Assembly: GCF_000350225.1 (NCBI RefSeq)
Contig: NW_005179073.1
Span: 1 to 64,000 of the forward strand
Length of the DNA: 64,000 nucleotides
Source: Chondrus crispus
Taxonomy: Eukaryota; Rhodophyta; Florideophyceae; Gigartinales; Gigartinaceae
Direction: 5' to 3'
A program made the translations under genes and the position numbers. The notes beneath the pieces were generated by a model that was not told where the DNA came from, ran no database searches, and worked only from the letters and a program-made list of their open reading frames with translations. How positions within the stretch are numbered: the stretch's first letter is position 1; the number at the start of each line of letters is the position of its first letter. Positions 9,798 to 22,309 of this stretch are shown here, one piece after another.

Positions 9798-11015
9798 ACG
9801 AATTCACAACTTGTAAACAATGACGCCCTAGTGCCTGCATCTCGCTTCTGCTTCTCGAACTTGTCGATAGCCTCTTCCAAACCGTGCTGACACATCTGAA
9901 TTATGCGTTCACCAGCCCCAGCATCCTTTACTCGTTTGAGACGCAGAGTTCGCTTTTCGATCATTTCGTACCAGTCTTCGTTAACCATTTCGTCGGAGAG
10001 AGGCGTGGGATGTTTTCCTGCCACCTCCGTCGTACTATGCGCGCTAGCAAGCGTTTCCCTTACCTTTACCCAGCGGTTTTGGGTCTCCATTTGCATTTCT
10101 TTTATCTCCTCACCAGCTTGCTCAAACGAAGAACTTCTTCTTTTCTTCCCGGATGAAGATGTAGATTTTCCAGCAGACCCGTACCTCCCTACTCCCTCCA
10201 TTCCCGCAGCAAAAGTTTTCAAGCTGACATCCAGCAAAAATTGGTATCCAGACGACATACGACGAAAAAAATCCACACACGCTTCATATCTGCTACTACA
10301 ACATTTCCCTCCATATCGTGTGGCCACAAATAGTTCGGGAAGCTCTCCGGTTCATTGTTACCAGACCTATTGTAGTACCCAAAGCGTTGAGTAAACATCG
10401 ATCTCGTCCTCTGGTACACATCCTTCAGCCTCTCAGCTGACCGTGCGCAAAGGGGAGGGTCTGCGGAACATAACTCTGGCACGGAAGTTGAAAAATCTTC
10501 TTCGTACGATACAGATGCATCATTGAAGCGCTTCGCTATTTCTCGCCAAAGATCTTCCCAAGTGAAGTTTGCACGAAAATCTTCCAACGTAAGCGCATTG
10601 TTTAAATCTAAAAGCGCATTTCGAGCATGCGAATCATCACGCAAAATGACACAGAGTCTCGCAAACTCAGAGAGCGAAAACAATGGAGAGATCTTGGTGG
10701 TCGTACTTTGCCGAGATTTTGCCTCTGTATTTCCCCACCATCTCCGACGCCGCAGTCCCCACGCTTTCTTAGAGCCTTTACAATATCCGTCAATGGAGGA
10801 CGTGAATCAAAATCATCCGCGCTTCTCTCGCAATCCTCACCAAATTTATGAAGGCTGCCATATTTTTTGTTTGATTGGTACGTCAACTCAAATGTATACC
10901 AAGCTTTCCCCCTGTGCCGCACAAACAGATAATTGCGGTAGACGATGTCCATTCGGTTACCGCAAGTTCTCAGTTTCCATTCCTTTGCTATTTCGGCGTT
11001 GGCCTTTTCGGTCAT
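9780..11015 (-). pseudogene. Uncharacterised protein gene, broken frame
   Basis: Three minus-strand frames follow one another: about 11015-10710 (with FELTYQSNKKYGSLHKFGED), 10683-10270 (with LCVILRDDSHARNALLDLNN and WEDLWREIAKRFND) and 10264-9780 (with a charged segment IEKRTLRLKRVKD). The second change of frame coincides with an A7 run at 10265-10271, a common site for indels or sequencing error. The HARNALLD...W..IA..FND pattern recalls lineage-expanded, transposon-associated proteins of algae and oomycetes, but I cannot name the family. An upstream exon in the 11.1-11.27 kb region is possible. Confidence 0.35.
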
Positions 11016-11795
11016 TCTGGAAAAGAACGTAAACAGTTTCGTACTTTCAGGTATGTCTTTGACACATGTATCTCCATCTGCCTATAATAAAGCCCTCGGG
11101 TGCAGTGGAGAAGCACTGTCAGTGTAACTAGAGTAGCCACATCGCGGTTCTTCCAAATTAGACGGTGGTGTGGGTATTTCATCCTGCAGCGCTTTAGACA
11201 GTACAGTTCGCCTGGGAGATCGCCTTGGAGATCGCCGTGGCGATGGCCGTGAGACTGGCGCAATATCCATCACTTTGAAGGGGAGAGGAAGGGTGGAGAG
11301 GAGAGAGAGAGAAGAAGAAGGAGATTGGAGAATGAGGGGATTAGGAGAGGAGGAGAAGAGGGGTCATGGAATGCAAATGGGCTCGATGGCCAGTGCAGTT
11401 GCAGTGGTGGTAGCCTTCACATTCTGCCATTATCTTGCCACTCCCGCTTCATATGCTGTCGTGGAGTTGCTCCGTGAGAGTGCAATCCGGATCGGACGCG
11501 GAAAGTATTATACGGTTTTCTTGTTTCTGCTCTGCTCATGACGCTTCCCGTGGCCATTCAGAGAGTTCCACTTGCCCCTTCTTCTCCTTGTGCCGTGTTG
11601 TGCAACCAGAATAAGGACCAGTAGCGCACCTGCACTTGTTGTGACTCTTCGCTACTTGCAGTCAGGAGATTAAGTTTAATGTCAAAAATTAAAATCGAAC
11701 TGTCCAATGAACAAAGTACAAGTTATAAGTGGTATGATAGGGAGATTCGGGTAGGAATCACCCCGGACTCTGGAACGGGTCTGAGTCCTCATTTG
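11016..11795. other. No recognised gene; purine-rich tract
   Basis: A GA-rich stretch at about 11280-11365 gives a long but low-complexity open frame that I do not accept as a gene. Nothing else was recognised before the Copia LTR. Confidence 0.5.
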
Positions 11796-11800
11796 CCTAA

Positions 11801-11901
11801 TGTGGGAGAGACTCAGGACCTGGGGTCGTCTTTACTGGGGACATGAGCGACGACGGTGTTAAGTACGGTGGGAGTGCTATGTACACGTGTAAGGTACTAC
11901 A
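11801..11901 (-). repeat. 3' LTR of Copia 1
   Basis: Begins TGTGGGAGAG and ends CTACA; pairs with the copy at 17435-17535. It is preceded by the CCTAA target duplication. At 101 bp it is short for Copia. Confidence 0.9.
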
Positions 11902-11942
11902 AGGAGTGGAGGATGATCGGTGGCGACATCAAGCGGAGAAAA

Positions 11943-14557
11943 TTAAGATACGACAGTCGCCGTGCTTGATGGTGGCGTTGCGGTCATTTGGAGCGTGGAG
12001 AGTTGATGGTTGAAGATCGCCGGTTTGAGGCGCTTCGTGAGACAGTCGGCAGAGTTGCCTCGGGAAGGTATCTTCACAGGAGTGATACGTTTGCGGAGAA
12101 CTTGCTCATTGACGTAGTAGTACTTGAATTCTATGTGTTTTGATTTGGGAGTCGGATGTGTGGATTTGGCAGTTGTGATAGTGCCCGTTGTCGATGTGGA
12201 GGGAGGTTGGGACGGAGATGTTGAGGGCACGAAAGTCGTGAAGGAGATTCTGGATGCAGTTTGTCTGTTTTGAGGCGTGGAAGGCTGCTACATACTCCGC
12301 TTCCCATGTAGACGAGGCGACAAACTTTTGTCGTTTCGATTGCCAGGCTACAGGGCCGTGGCGCCAGAATGCAACAAAACCGGATGTGGATCGGCGTGTG
12401 TCAAGGCACGAGGCGTAGTCGGAGTCAGAGTAGGCGAGGAGGGGCTGGGATGGCATGGGATTTTTGTATGTAATCCCGTGGTTGGGGATGTGACGGAGAT
12501 AGCAAAAGACTCGCTGGACGGCGTGCCAGTGTCGTTCGCATGGATCGTGGAAGTACCGGCCGAGGAGGTCTGTGATGAAGGCTGTTGTAATTCTACGACC
12601 ACATGCTGATATGCATGACACACAACGACAGGTATGACACGTGTAAAATCGAAAACACTCCGCGTGACGAGCTTAGCAAGTTTAATTTTCAACGTGTACA
12701 CGTGTGATTTCTGTACACGGTTGCACTGTACAGTACGGCAAGAGCAAGTTTGGTTTTCAACGTGTACACGTGTGAAATATGTACACGGTTGCGGTGTACA
12801 GTACAATCTGAGCATGTTTTGTTTTCTCCGCCTGACACGTGTATGACCTGGACACATGTCATTATTACACTGTCGGACGCGTACAGTACGCCTGCAGTCT
12901 TACAGACGAAGTGTAGAACCTTGGTGGCGGGTGCCTGGCACGTGCCAAAGGTTTACAGCGTCCATGGAGTGCAGCACTGGTACAGCAGGACACAAAGATA
13001 CCGTTGCGCGAGTTTTGTATTCGTAAGGCAAAATGTGCACTGTTGTAATTGACAGTGGACAGGACCTCACGAGAGATTCAGATTCATAAGGCAACGTGTG
13101 CGCTGTAAACAGTCCTTGCAGGATTGATTTGAATTCGTAAGGCAACGTTTGAGCTGTAAACGTGCCTTACGAATTTGTGCCACGCTGGATTTGGAATAGT
13201 AAGGGAATTTGTGCTTTGCTGTGCTTTGTTGTACTGCCTTACTAATTTCTCCGTCATGACAGTGCTAATTCGTAAGGCGGTTTTCTGTTCTGTTTGTTGG
13301 GCCATCGCCAGTTTGGCTGAGTAGCAAGACGGGCACATGTGTTAGAGCCAATACATTTGTAGTATGTGTGTCGTAGTGTTTGGTAGTAGAGTTCTAGAAG
13401 ATTGCAGAAGTGTATAAGTAGCGCCAGAAGTTGGCGACTCGAAGTAAATCGGTACCCAATCCTTCAACTTCACCTCATCAACCGTCCTTCGATTTCCCTT
13501 TGCCCCGCTGACCTTCCAATAAAGGCAAGATCAGGACGTGTGCTATCGGCGAGGTAGTGTAGGCAGCCAACTGCAGCTGAGTAGGGGGTGGATGGTGGTA
13601 GTTTGGTCTCGTCTTGGTGGCGTGCAGAGAGCACTGTGGTGTCGTAGGGGGTGGGACTTGGGCTGCATGCTTCCGTGTTGAACCATGTGAGAATGTCTGC
13701 AGTAATGCAGGTTGGCTGATGGAAATGGAGCTGGGCGTGCGGTCCACTTTCCATCCCAAGAGGTGGCGTACGGGGCCGAGGTTCTTAACGGTGTAGCGTG
13801 AGGCGAGCTTGGTGCGGGTGGCGTCCAGGAGCGGGCGGTGGTTGCTTATGGCTAGGAAGTCGTCAATAGTGATGAAAAAGAGGACAAAGTGGGGATTGTC
13901 TTCATTGCGGAGCATAAAGGTGCAGCTGTCGCTGGTGAGGCGTCTAAAGTGCCATAGTTTGAGGTTGTTCGCGAGACCTGAGGTGAATATTTTGCACGCT
14001 TGTTTGGTGCCGTAGATGTTGCCTGTAAGTACACCAACGTGGCCGGGGTGTTTGTGTGACCCGTCAAATTAGGGGGGTTGGTGCACGTATATTGTTTCTT
14101 CCGGGCCGAGGATTTCGTGGAGAAATGTGGACTCTAGGTCCCAGTGTTCAGCGATAAGTGGGGTGCCGGCAGCGAGGGCGAGGGCACAGCGGACATCATT
14201 TCGGTCGGCGACGGGGCTCGAGATGTTGTCAGGGTCGTAGTGGACGTGGGGGATTTGTTTGTCGCCGCGAGCTGTGCAGCGAGTTTTCCGGGAGATTACA
14301 TGGCCGGTTTCATCGCGTTTGAGGCGTAATGTGAATTTGAGCGGGAGAAGGGTGGCTTGAGGGGGTAGGGAGGATTTGGGAATGTACGAGAGTGTGCCGT
14401 GTTTTTCAAGGCTGGCCAGTTCGGCGTTCCACGGGTGTTCCCATAGGTGGGAGTCCGGCGCTCGGCGCGCCGCGCGAAGGGAGCGTGGATTTTTTACCGT
14501 GTCTCCGGGTTCTGCATCGTAGTTCAGGGTGTTGAGGCAGAATGTGGGCATGGACAT
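11943..14557 (-). pseudogene. Copia 1 reverse transcriptase and RNase H region
   Basis: Minus-strand remains of the Copia reverse transcriptase (near 13480-14557) and RNase H (near 12000-12580, with YSDSDYASCLDTRRSTSG and AEYVAAFHASKQ). The region is split by the nested solo LTR and is broken. Confidence 0.85.
12583..13521 (+). mobile_element. Nested solo LTR, about 939 bp
   Basis: This block interrupts the Copia 1 pol region. It is flanked by an exact 5-bp duplication AAGGC (12578-12582 and 13522-13526) and has near-canonical ends TGTTG...AATA. A TATAAG sequence near 13413 about 110 bp before its right end fits an LTR promoter in plus orientation. It contains about three imperfect ~70-bp repeats (12640-12840) rich in ACACGTGT and CTGTACAGTAC. 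No coding region is present, so a solo LTR of an unrelated element is the simplest reading. Confidence 0.7.
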
Positions 14558-14782
14558 GAGGGTTTCGATGTGATCATCGAGTATGATGGTGGGGGTGCAG
14601 ATGTTGTTGTGGTTCTGTAGAACGGGGGAGCTGTTGTGTGTGGGGGGTCGGGGTAATTGTTTTCTAGATTGGGTGCAGACGGGGTCCCGGTGAGGGTCGT
14701 ACGAGATAAAATCGGAAGCTCGACAGCGGGTGGTTTTCTTGGTAGAGAGGTTCCAGGTGACGTAATGGGTGGCGTCTGCGCG

Positions 14783-16438
14783 TTATAGATAGCGGTGGAG
14801 TTGGGCACGGGGTGGGAGCTTTATTTTTGGTGCGGGGTTGGTTACGTATCTGTGTTGTCCGAAGGGAAGTAGGGTAGTGATATTGACTGGTGTAGCAGAC
14901 CAGAGGCTCTCTGGTAGTTGTTTGCTGGAGCGATGGGGTGTGTGATTGTATTTGTCTATGTAATCACGAGCAGCATATTCCCAGAAGTGTGGGGGCATGT
15001 CAGAGGAGGACAATGCCGCGCGGACATGATCAAAAATTGTGCGATTGGCTCTCTCTGCGAGGGAATTTTCCTGCGGGGTGTGGGGGATGGTGGTATGTAG
15101 GGTGATGTGTTGGTCGTTATAGTATGCACGGAGGCCGTGCGAGATATATTCTTTCGCATTGTCGCTTGTGACATGGCGGACGGTGTGTTCGTGCATTGGT
15201 TTGATCGACGTCAAGAATAATTTGGCGTCGGTAGCGGCTGTAGCGCGTGTTGGGTGGAAGGAGGCAAAGAGCTTGCGGCTGCCTTCGTCTATGAAGGTTA
15301 ACATGTAGCGGTTGTTGTTGGGAGAGAGGGGTGTGATGGGGCCGCACATGTCCGTGTGGATGTGTTGTCCCGGGGGTGCCTGACGGGGGTGTTTGTGGAA
15401 TGGGGCGCGGGAATTTTTCCCGACAAGGCAGACGGTGCATGTGAGGCGGGGTGGAGTGGACTTGAGGGCAGGGGGCAGTCCGGGAGCTAGGTTGTGTGTT
15501 GCCATGTAGTGTAGTTTCTTTGGGTGTATGTGGCCCAGTTTGAGATGATAGTTGTGGTGGGCGAGGTCGGAGGCAGAGGGGGGTTTGCTGAGGGGGGGAG
15601 GAGATGGTTTGCGGGGTGTGATCGTTGTCTTGGAGGAGGGTGGGGTGTGTTTGATCATGGGGAGTGTCAGATGGGGATCATGAGGATGATGAGGGGGTTT
15701 CTGTTTGGGGGGAGGGGTGCGGAGGATCGGGGTTTCGCGGAGCGGAAGTATGATGAAATGGGGGGGCTTCGTGAGATTGGCATGTGCGCTCGTGCGGGGT
15801 GTGAAGGAGGTGGGTATTTGGGCGTGGTACAGTCCTTGGCGTAGTTTGGCGGTGGTTATAATGGAGGAAGGGGGTGGGGGTGGGAGGCGACGGCAAATAT
15901 ATGCCTTGTCTTTTTGAAAATTTGTGTCGACATGGGAGGATAGTTGTGGGATGGGAAGCAGATTTTGTTTGATGTGGGGTGTCACAATGGCTCGGCGGAG
16001 TGGGATGGAGGCCGGGTGGGCCAGGTTGGTACGTGGATGCAGGGTCACGGGTCCCTGATGAGATATGGGTGAGGGGGAGCCGTTGGCGGTTAGGGTGGAG
16101 CCATAGGAAGGGGGCATGTGGGGGGGTGCAGTACGGAGGTGTGTGGGGAACGCAGCAGAGTCAAGTACGTACGATGTGGGGGGTGGCTGCGAGATGGGGT
16201 CGGGATCGGTATTCCACTTGTTGGGGTGGTATTGGTGCTGTGGGGACGTGGGGCGAGTCGGGGCCTGTTGCCAGGTGGCGTGTGTGGGGCGGATCGGGGG
16301 TTGTGGCCATTTGGCGTGGTTGGATGGGCGTGGACGGTTGAGGGCTTGTTGTTGAAGTGCACTGTGGTGAACATCTTCTCGCATTCTGGAATGCATTCGT
16401 CCGTGTCGTGTGATGGGGTGCCGTGGTAGGAGCACCAT
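14783..16438 (-). pseudogene. Copia 1 protease/integrase region
   Basis: A long minus-strand frame contains a GAG-pre-integrase-like segment (HNYHLKLGHIHPKKLHYM), HTDMCGPITPLS and an integrase core with TSDNAKEYIS and HTPQENSLAERANRT. These are typical of Copia. Fossil copy. Confidence 0.85.
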
Positions 16439-17187
16439 TTGCCGCGCCAGTGGTTGGGGCGGCGGGCGTTGCGGTTGCCGCGGGGAGGGTTGTACTGGCG
16501 TTGCGGGCGGGGTTGAGATGGGTGTGCTTGGTGGGCAAGTTGGGGTGTTTGCGTTGACAGGTAGTTTTCTGCGTAGAGAAGGTGTGCTTCTATTTGTTCG
16601 ATGGGGAGGAGGCTGAGTTGGGCATGGAGGGTGAGAGCGATCGGGTTGTAATCCGGATGGTCACATAAGCCGTCCAGGAGAAACTGTGCAGCGGTGCCTT
16701 TGTCCTGTATGCCAGGATAGTTGACGGCACGCATCCGGGTCCGTATGTTCTTGTGGAGTGTAAGGTATTCGAGCATAGGGGTGCCGGGGTGCAGAGTTGT
16801 CTCGCGAGCGAGGGCGGTCAGCAGGTAGGGGGCATTGCTGGGGTTTGCGGTGGTAATCTCGTGGAGTCTGTTGCATAAATCGTAAGGAGAGAGAAGGAGG
16901 TCGTCGTCAGAGAGGAGGGATCGAACTTCTTCGGACAGACTGTGGAAAATAAGTGCAAGAGCAAATCGTTTCTGGCGTGTGTGGGATCGGATGTCTTCTG
17001 CGTCAGTGGGGAGGGGAGGGTTGTTGTCCAGGTGGCCGTCGCAATTGTTGATGGAGGCTACGAGGATCAGGTTTTTGTGCCAATAGTTGAAATTGGTGAG
17101 TGTCAGTTGAGTGACGGAAATACGGGGACCGTCAGGTGTGGGCGAGGATGCCATGGTGGGTGGATGATTAGTGGTGGTTGGGGACAT
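16090..17187 (-). pseudogene. Copia 1 gag
   Basis: A 365-residue frame with a Copia-type gag start (ISVTQLTLTNFNYWHKNL), LGM-like helical region and a C/H-rich segment CSYHGTPSHDTDEC near residue 250. It lies next to the 5' LTR as expected. Confidence 0.8.
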
Positions 17188-17434
17188 GGAGGGGAGGTAG
17201 TAGGTCAGGGGCAGGGGGGAGTCTCAGGAGAAGAAATGGTTGGTGTGGGGGATGTGCGGATCGGCCGTGGGCCGGTTTTGGCGGTTGCGTGATGTGATGA
17301 TCGGCCGTGAGCCGGTTGGGAGGCAGGATGGGGTAAGAGAGCGGCTGTGAGCCGGTTAGTTGTGGGGGAATGAAGGGGGAATGGAGAAGGTGGACAGTGG
17401 GAGCGGAAAAAAGGAAGAAGAAGGGCCTATAAAC

Positions 17435-17535
17435 TGTGGGAGAGACTCAAGACCTGGGGTCGTCTTTACTGGGGACATGAGCGACGACGGTGTTAAGTAC
17501 GGTGGGAGTGCTATGTACACGCGTAAGATACGACA
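17435..17535 (-). repeat. 5' LTR of Copia 1
   Basis: 101 bp, begins TGTGGGAGAG, ends ACGACA and is followed by the CCTAA target duplication. About 96 percent identical to 11801-11901. Confidence 0.9.
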
Positions 17536-17540
17536 CCTAA

Positions 17541-18424
17541 GACGGTGCCCAGCATATTCTTTGCGATGCACGCATCGCGAGTCCTAGACGTTTCCAGGGA
17601 AAGAAAAAGGAAACAAAAAGAAAGGTTTCTTTTGCAATTCCGGAAAAATATTGAATACATTACAGTATTGGGGTGTGACGGTACAGTATAAACCTTTTGA
17701 GGCGGGTTGGCGCTAAGACTTCGGTTAAACTTATGACCTGAACAGTATCCAAGGGTACTGTTGCAATTGCGCATGCCGGGCGGTCTATGGAAGGCTTACA
17801 CCGTCTGTATCGTGGCAGTGAGCTTACACTGCGCGGCAGGTGTCCCGATTTCAGACCAATACGGCCTGTCAGCAGGCCGCAGGCCAATGTCGGTACATCT
17901 CGAATTGAAGTCGTCAGCCGCTACAACGATCGGGCCCGTACGAAGTACCGAGGGACGGGCGTGGGAGTATCAAAGAGGTTGTAGCGGTCGTGTGTGAGGA
18001 GTGTCGGTATCCGGATGAATGGGCGTGCGAGCATTGGGTCAAAAGGGAATGCAGAGCGTGAAAGGGCGTCGGACCACCTGGGAGGGTGTAGAATTGGAGC
18101 AGCCTCGCGTCCATTTAAGAGAGGAAAACACCCACAGGAAAAGAGAGCACATCATCAACATCAGGGGGTGTTGAGCAAGAGGCAACTGATCCGTTGCCGC
18201 GACTGTGAGGGCTGTGTGACTGGTTTGTAGCTGTTTCCATCGTCGCCGTGTGGCTGTATCGCTACTGATTGTGCTGTCGCGTGGTAACTACTCTAATCTT
18301 AAACTACGTGCTGTTTTGTTTGTACTACAGAATCGAGAGTGCTACTGAGCTCGCGGCGGCTGTTCTGCTATACGTGCTTGCGGGAGACCAACCTGCAACA
18401 GTACACCTCTGCGAACAGCCTTGC
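17541..18424. other. No recognised gene
   Basis: Only short overlapping frames on both strands; no motif, repeat or RNA gene recognised. Confidence 0.5.
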
Positions 18425-18754
18425 GGACAGCACCACTCCGTTCCCCTCACAAAGAGAAATGAGAAAGAAAAGAAACAAAAAAGAAAAATTTATTACAGAA
18501 AAAAAAGTTCAGCACCACCCTGTTCCCCTCACACCCCGTTCCCCCAAAAAAATAAACAGAAAAGAAAAGTTTATTACAGAAAAAAAGTCAGCACCACCCC
18601 GTTACCCTCACACCCCGTTCCCCTCATAAAGAGAAATGAACACGTGTACTTTACAGAACAGAAAAGTTCAGCACCACCCCGTTCCCCTCATAAAGAGAAG
18701 TGAACACGTGTACTTTACTACTTTACAGAATAGTTCAGCACCACCCCGTTCCCT
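18425..18754. repeat. Degenerate tandem array split by Copia 2
   Basis: About five imperfect units contain CAGCACCACCCCGTTCCCCT, AAAGAGAAATGA, ACACGTGTACTTTACAG and A-rich spacers. The same sequence resumes at 23179-23260 beyond Copia 2, so the retrotransposon inserted into this array. Confidence 0.7.
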
Positions 18755-18854
18755 TGTGTAAACACGAGACCGATGTCCTTTATTTCCTCGTCGTCGCTCT
18801 GTGCGCCTACTTATATTCGTACACTGAGAACAGTCTGTCCTGTGCGGTCTGACT
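18755..18854 (-). repeat. 3' LTR of Copia 2
   Basis: Begins TGTGTAAACACGAGACC and ends GCGGTCTGACT; about 94 percent identical to 23079-23178. Its 3' end resembles that of Copia 3 (ACAGTCTGTCCT...GCGGTC). Confidence 0.85.
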
Positions 18855-20348
18855 ATCGAGATTTCCATCGGCGAATGTAGTTGTGCCGTCTGACAGTCGC
18901 GGGGTTCGCCGATGGGGATTGAGATTAGGGGAGTTGACGTGCAGCTTCTTCAGGAGCTCACTTGTGCGAAGGCGTCCGAGGGGTTTTGCGAAATAGTCGG
19001 CCAAGTTCTTGCTGGTTGGGATGTGTGTCGCTGCTATGGTGCCCCGGGAGATGTGGTCGTGGATGATTTGATGCTTGATGTCAATGAACTTTCGGTGTTT
19101 GGTGGGCGCTGAGTTTTTGGCTAGATGTATCGTGGCTTGGTTATCGATAAATAGTGGTGTTGGATGGCGTTCTGGAAGGCCTATGTCGTCAAGTGCACGT
19201 CGAATCCAGTGTGTTTGCTGTGTTGCAGTGGATGCCGCTAAATATTCAGCTTCGCAAGTGGAGCTGGCTACTGTGGTCTGCCTAGATGAGGTCCAACTGA
19301 TGGGGCAGTCGTACATGGTATGTATTATCCCTGTCCTCGATTTTCGGTCGGGGTCGTTGGCGAAGTCGGAATCCGTGTAACTCTTGAGTGAATGTTGACT
19401 GGGGGGGCTGTTGCGTGTGAATTCGATGCCGTGTCGTTGAGTTCCTTTCAAGTATCGAAGAAGCCATTTTAAGAGTTGATTATGAGTGATGGTGGGGTTG
19501 TGCATGACTGTGGCTAGTTTGTTGACGGCGAGGTGGATGTCCGGTCTTGTACTGTCTGCGACGTAGCGCAGGTCGCCTATGATTTGCCGGAACATCGTTG
19601 CTTGCGGCGATGTGAGAGTTTCAGATTTGGATGCTTCGTCTAAGTTTGTTTTGTATGGGAGGGGGGTAGGTTTTGGATTGCATGTGGTCATGCGTGCCTT
19701 TTCTAGAATAGTGGCTATTACGATGGGTTGAGATATGTGGATGGATTGGTTTTCTTCTTTTGTGATTGTCCATTTTAGGTAGTTGGTGGGGAATCCAAGT
19801 CGTTTCACGTTGTATTTTCGACTGAGGTCGATGTGTAGTTGATCATGGAGGTTAGGATTTGATGCTATTGATAGGAAATCGTCCATGCTTACTGCAATGA
19901 TGATAGAGCCTTGCTGGTTGTGTTTGTGGAATAGGCATGGGTCTGCTTGTGTGGGTTGGTATTGATGCTTGAGGAGGTGGGCGACCAATCCATCGTAGTA
20001 GATGTGCGCGGCTGGAGGTGTTCCATATATGTTTTTGATTACTTTTCCACTTTTGCAGGGATGTTTCATGGAGCCGTCGAACCTGGGATGTTGCCTTATG
20101 AAGACTGGTTTTTTGTGACAGTAGTTCTCGTATAAGTATGCGGATGAGATGTCCATATGTTCTGTGGTCCAATTGCGTGCGGCGGCTATGGATAGCAGGA
20201 GTCTGACAGTGTGTTTCTCTGCCAAATATGTTGTGACGTTATCTGGGTCATAGTGATGTCCTGCTATCATTTGGTCTCCTCGTGCTGCACAGCGGGCTTT
20301 CCGTTCAGTTATTTGCCCTTGTGAGGATCTCTTGTATCGATATGTCAT
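18807..20348 (-). pseudogene. Copia 2 reverse transcriptase and RNase H
   Basis: A 513-residue frame with reverse transcriptase motifs (MDISSAYLYENY, AVSMDDFLSIASN) and RNase H motifs (SYTDSDFANDPDRKSRTG, SSTCEAEYLAASTATQQ, LFIDNQATIHLAKN). It runs into the 3' LTR. Fossil copy. Confidence 0.9.
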
Positions 20349-20612
20349 TGTTAGTGGTATGAGTTTTTCACGAGCAGGGATAGCTGAGTTTGGGGGCCAT
20401 TTGATTGTGTTGGTCTCATCGAGCTTGTCGAGTTCTTTGATGTGGGCTGTCGCCCATTGTGTAGCGTCAGGGTATTGGCGGGCGGCGCTGTGATTTTTGG
20501 GATCGGGAGTGGTGAGTGGGACTTGGATCTTCTTGGGAAGAGTGGCTTTGAAGCTGTGATGGTGGGTGTGAGTAGGGTCACGGTATTTGTCGTATGGGCG
20601 GAAGTCCTGCGT

Positions 20613-22259
20613 TCAGATTTGGTGGTATCTTTGAGATTGGGTATCCTGTACAGTGAGATGGTCTGGGGTGTGGGCATACATATATCGTACTGTTATCGCA
20701 CGGACTTGAGGTTTGGTTTTGTGTTTGTATACCGGTATGGTGCCAAGCTGGCCGAATGTGAGTAGTTGTGCTGGTTTAGCGGGGGTGCCATGCCACAATT
20801 TATATGGTGTGGATCCGGTGCTGGTGTGCGACATGATGTTGTATTTGTATGCGGCATCTTTGACCGCGTCCTCCCAGTAATATGGGGGTAAGTTGGCGTG
20901 TTTGAGGTTGGCTCGAGCTGCAATCATTATCGTTTGGTTAATGCGCTCGGCCAAGGAATTTTCATGGAGCTGACGGGGGATGTTGTTGAGGTATTGTATG
21001 CCTAGGTCGGCGTACGTGTGGAGAGCGCCTTTCGATTTGAATTATTTTGCGTTGTCGGTGCGGTATATGCCTGGAAGGCGGCCGTTTTGGCGAAGTTGCT
21101 TGAAGAATTGAGGCATAGTTATCCCTTTGAGAAAGAGTACGGTGAGGTATCGGGAGGCGGCATCAATGTATGAGAGGAAGTTCAGGTGCCCTTGCAGTGA
21201 TGGAGGATTGATGGGACCACATGTGTCAGAGCTGATGTATTCTGACGGTTTGTAGGAGTGCTGTTTTGGTTTGTGCGGGTAAGGTCTTTGTTTGGCGTGG
21301 GCACATGCTGAGCAAGATATGGTGGCCGAGATCGAGGCGAGGCGGCGTGGAATTTCATGCACAAGTTGTTGACGGGCAATGGATTGGATGACGCGGGGTG
21401 GTGCGTGGTTGAGTTTTAAGTGCCAGTCGTGGAGTGCAATAATGTCCAGGGATGGGGGAGTGGGTGTGGGTTGGGTGTTGCGAAGCTTGTAGATGGGTTG
21501 AGTGTTGTGATGCTTTGCGGTGGTGGTATTTGGACGTTGCAAGAGTAGTAGATTGGGTTTTGAGAGAGAGGGTGAGAGAGAAGGTGAAGGTTGGTCATTG
21601 GATTTGGGTTGCGCTATCTTGGTATTTTTAGTATTGGAGGGTCGTGTGCGAGCGCTATGAGCGTAGTTCTGTGTGGAGCTCCATGTGTATGCTTGATGTT
21701 TGTGATTCCATGGAGCGGTTCCGAGAATCCTGGTTGTGCCTTTGTTTCGAGCGTACATGATTGCTTTTGTTGGTGTGAAGAGCACGTTTCCATGGTGGAT
21801 CGTGATGTCATGGACGGATAGTAGATTAGACTTGATCTTCGGCGTAACGAGGGCTGGTATGCGTATTGTGTTGTTCATATTCGTCTTGATTGATGTCTGA
21901 CCACGGTGGATACAGTGGGTGCTGTCGTTGGTTGCTGTGTACGTTTTGGGGCGATAGGAGTTCGGGTGGGGGATATGTTTGGTGTAGGAGACATGTGATG
22001 GATGAGCTCCGGAGTCGAGTGTATACGTAAATGGCGGGGGTTGATGGTCGTCAGCTGACATGATTGGGTGTTCATGGACTTCCTCGATAATGTGTGGGAC
22101 GTCTGGGGCTAATGTACGAGCTTGCGTGTATTGTTTCGTGGTTGTTTTCCGTTGGTGACGAGGATGTTGAGGGTGTCGACATTCGTAGTCCCTGTGGATC
22201 GGGTGAGGTATGCCTCTGTTTTGATGGAGCTTGCATGGGTTCGAGATACGATGTGGCAC
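20613..22259 (-). pseudogene. Copia 2 protease/integrase region
   Basis: Contains a protease-like YTLDSGAHPSH, a GAG-pre-integrase-like region (LHDWHLKLNHAPPRVI), SSDTCGPINPPSLQG and, further on, an integrase end with AERINQTIM. Broken into more than one frame. Confidence 0.85.
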
Positions 22260-22309
22260 TCGACGAAAGGAGGGGGCTGTTCGCCATGTGTCTTGGCTCG
22301 CGCTTGTAG

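Larger units (their letters stand above)
11801..17535 (-). mobile_element. Ty1/Copia retrotransposon 1, broken
   Basis: The element is bounded by two 101-bp LTRs in direct orientation and a 5-bp target duplication, CCTAA (11796-11800 and 17536-17540). It reads on the minus strand in Copia order: gag, protease/integrase, reverse transcriptase, RNase H. It is about 4.8 kb once a nested 939-bp solo LTR is discounted. The LTRs differ at about 4 of 101 positions, suggesting a moderately recent insertion. Coding regions show several breaks, so it is a fossil. The leader next to the 5' LTR (GTTTATAGGCC) resembles the primer site of elements 2 and 3. Confidence 0.9.

Noticed and set aside
11170-11541. 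123-codon plus-strand frame
   Set aside because: Crosses a GA-rich low-complexity tract and has no family likeness.
15524-15844. Gly/Arg-rich plus-strand frame opposite Copia 1
   Set aside because: Antisense shadow of the Pro/His-rich integrase region.
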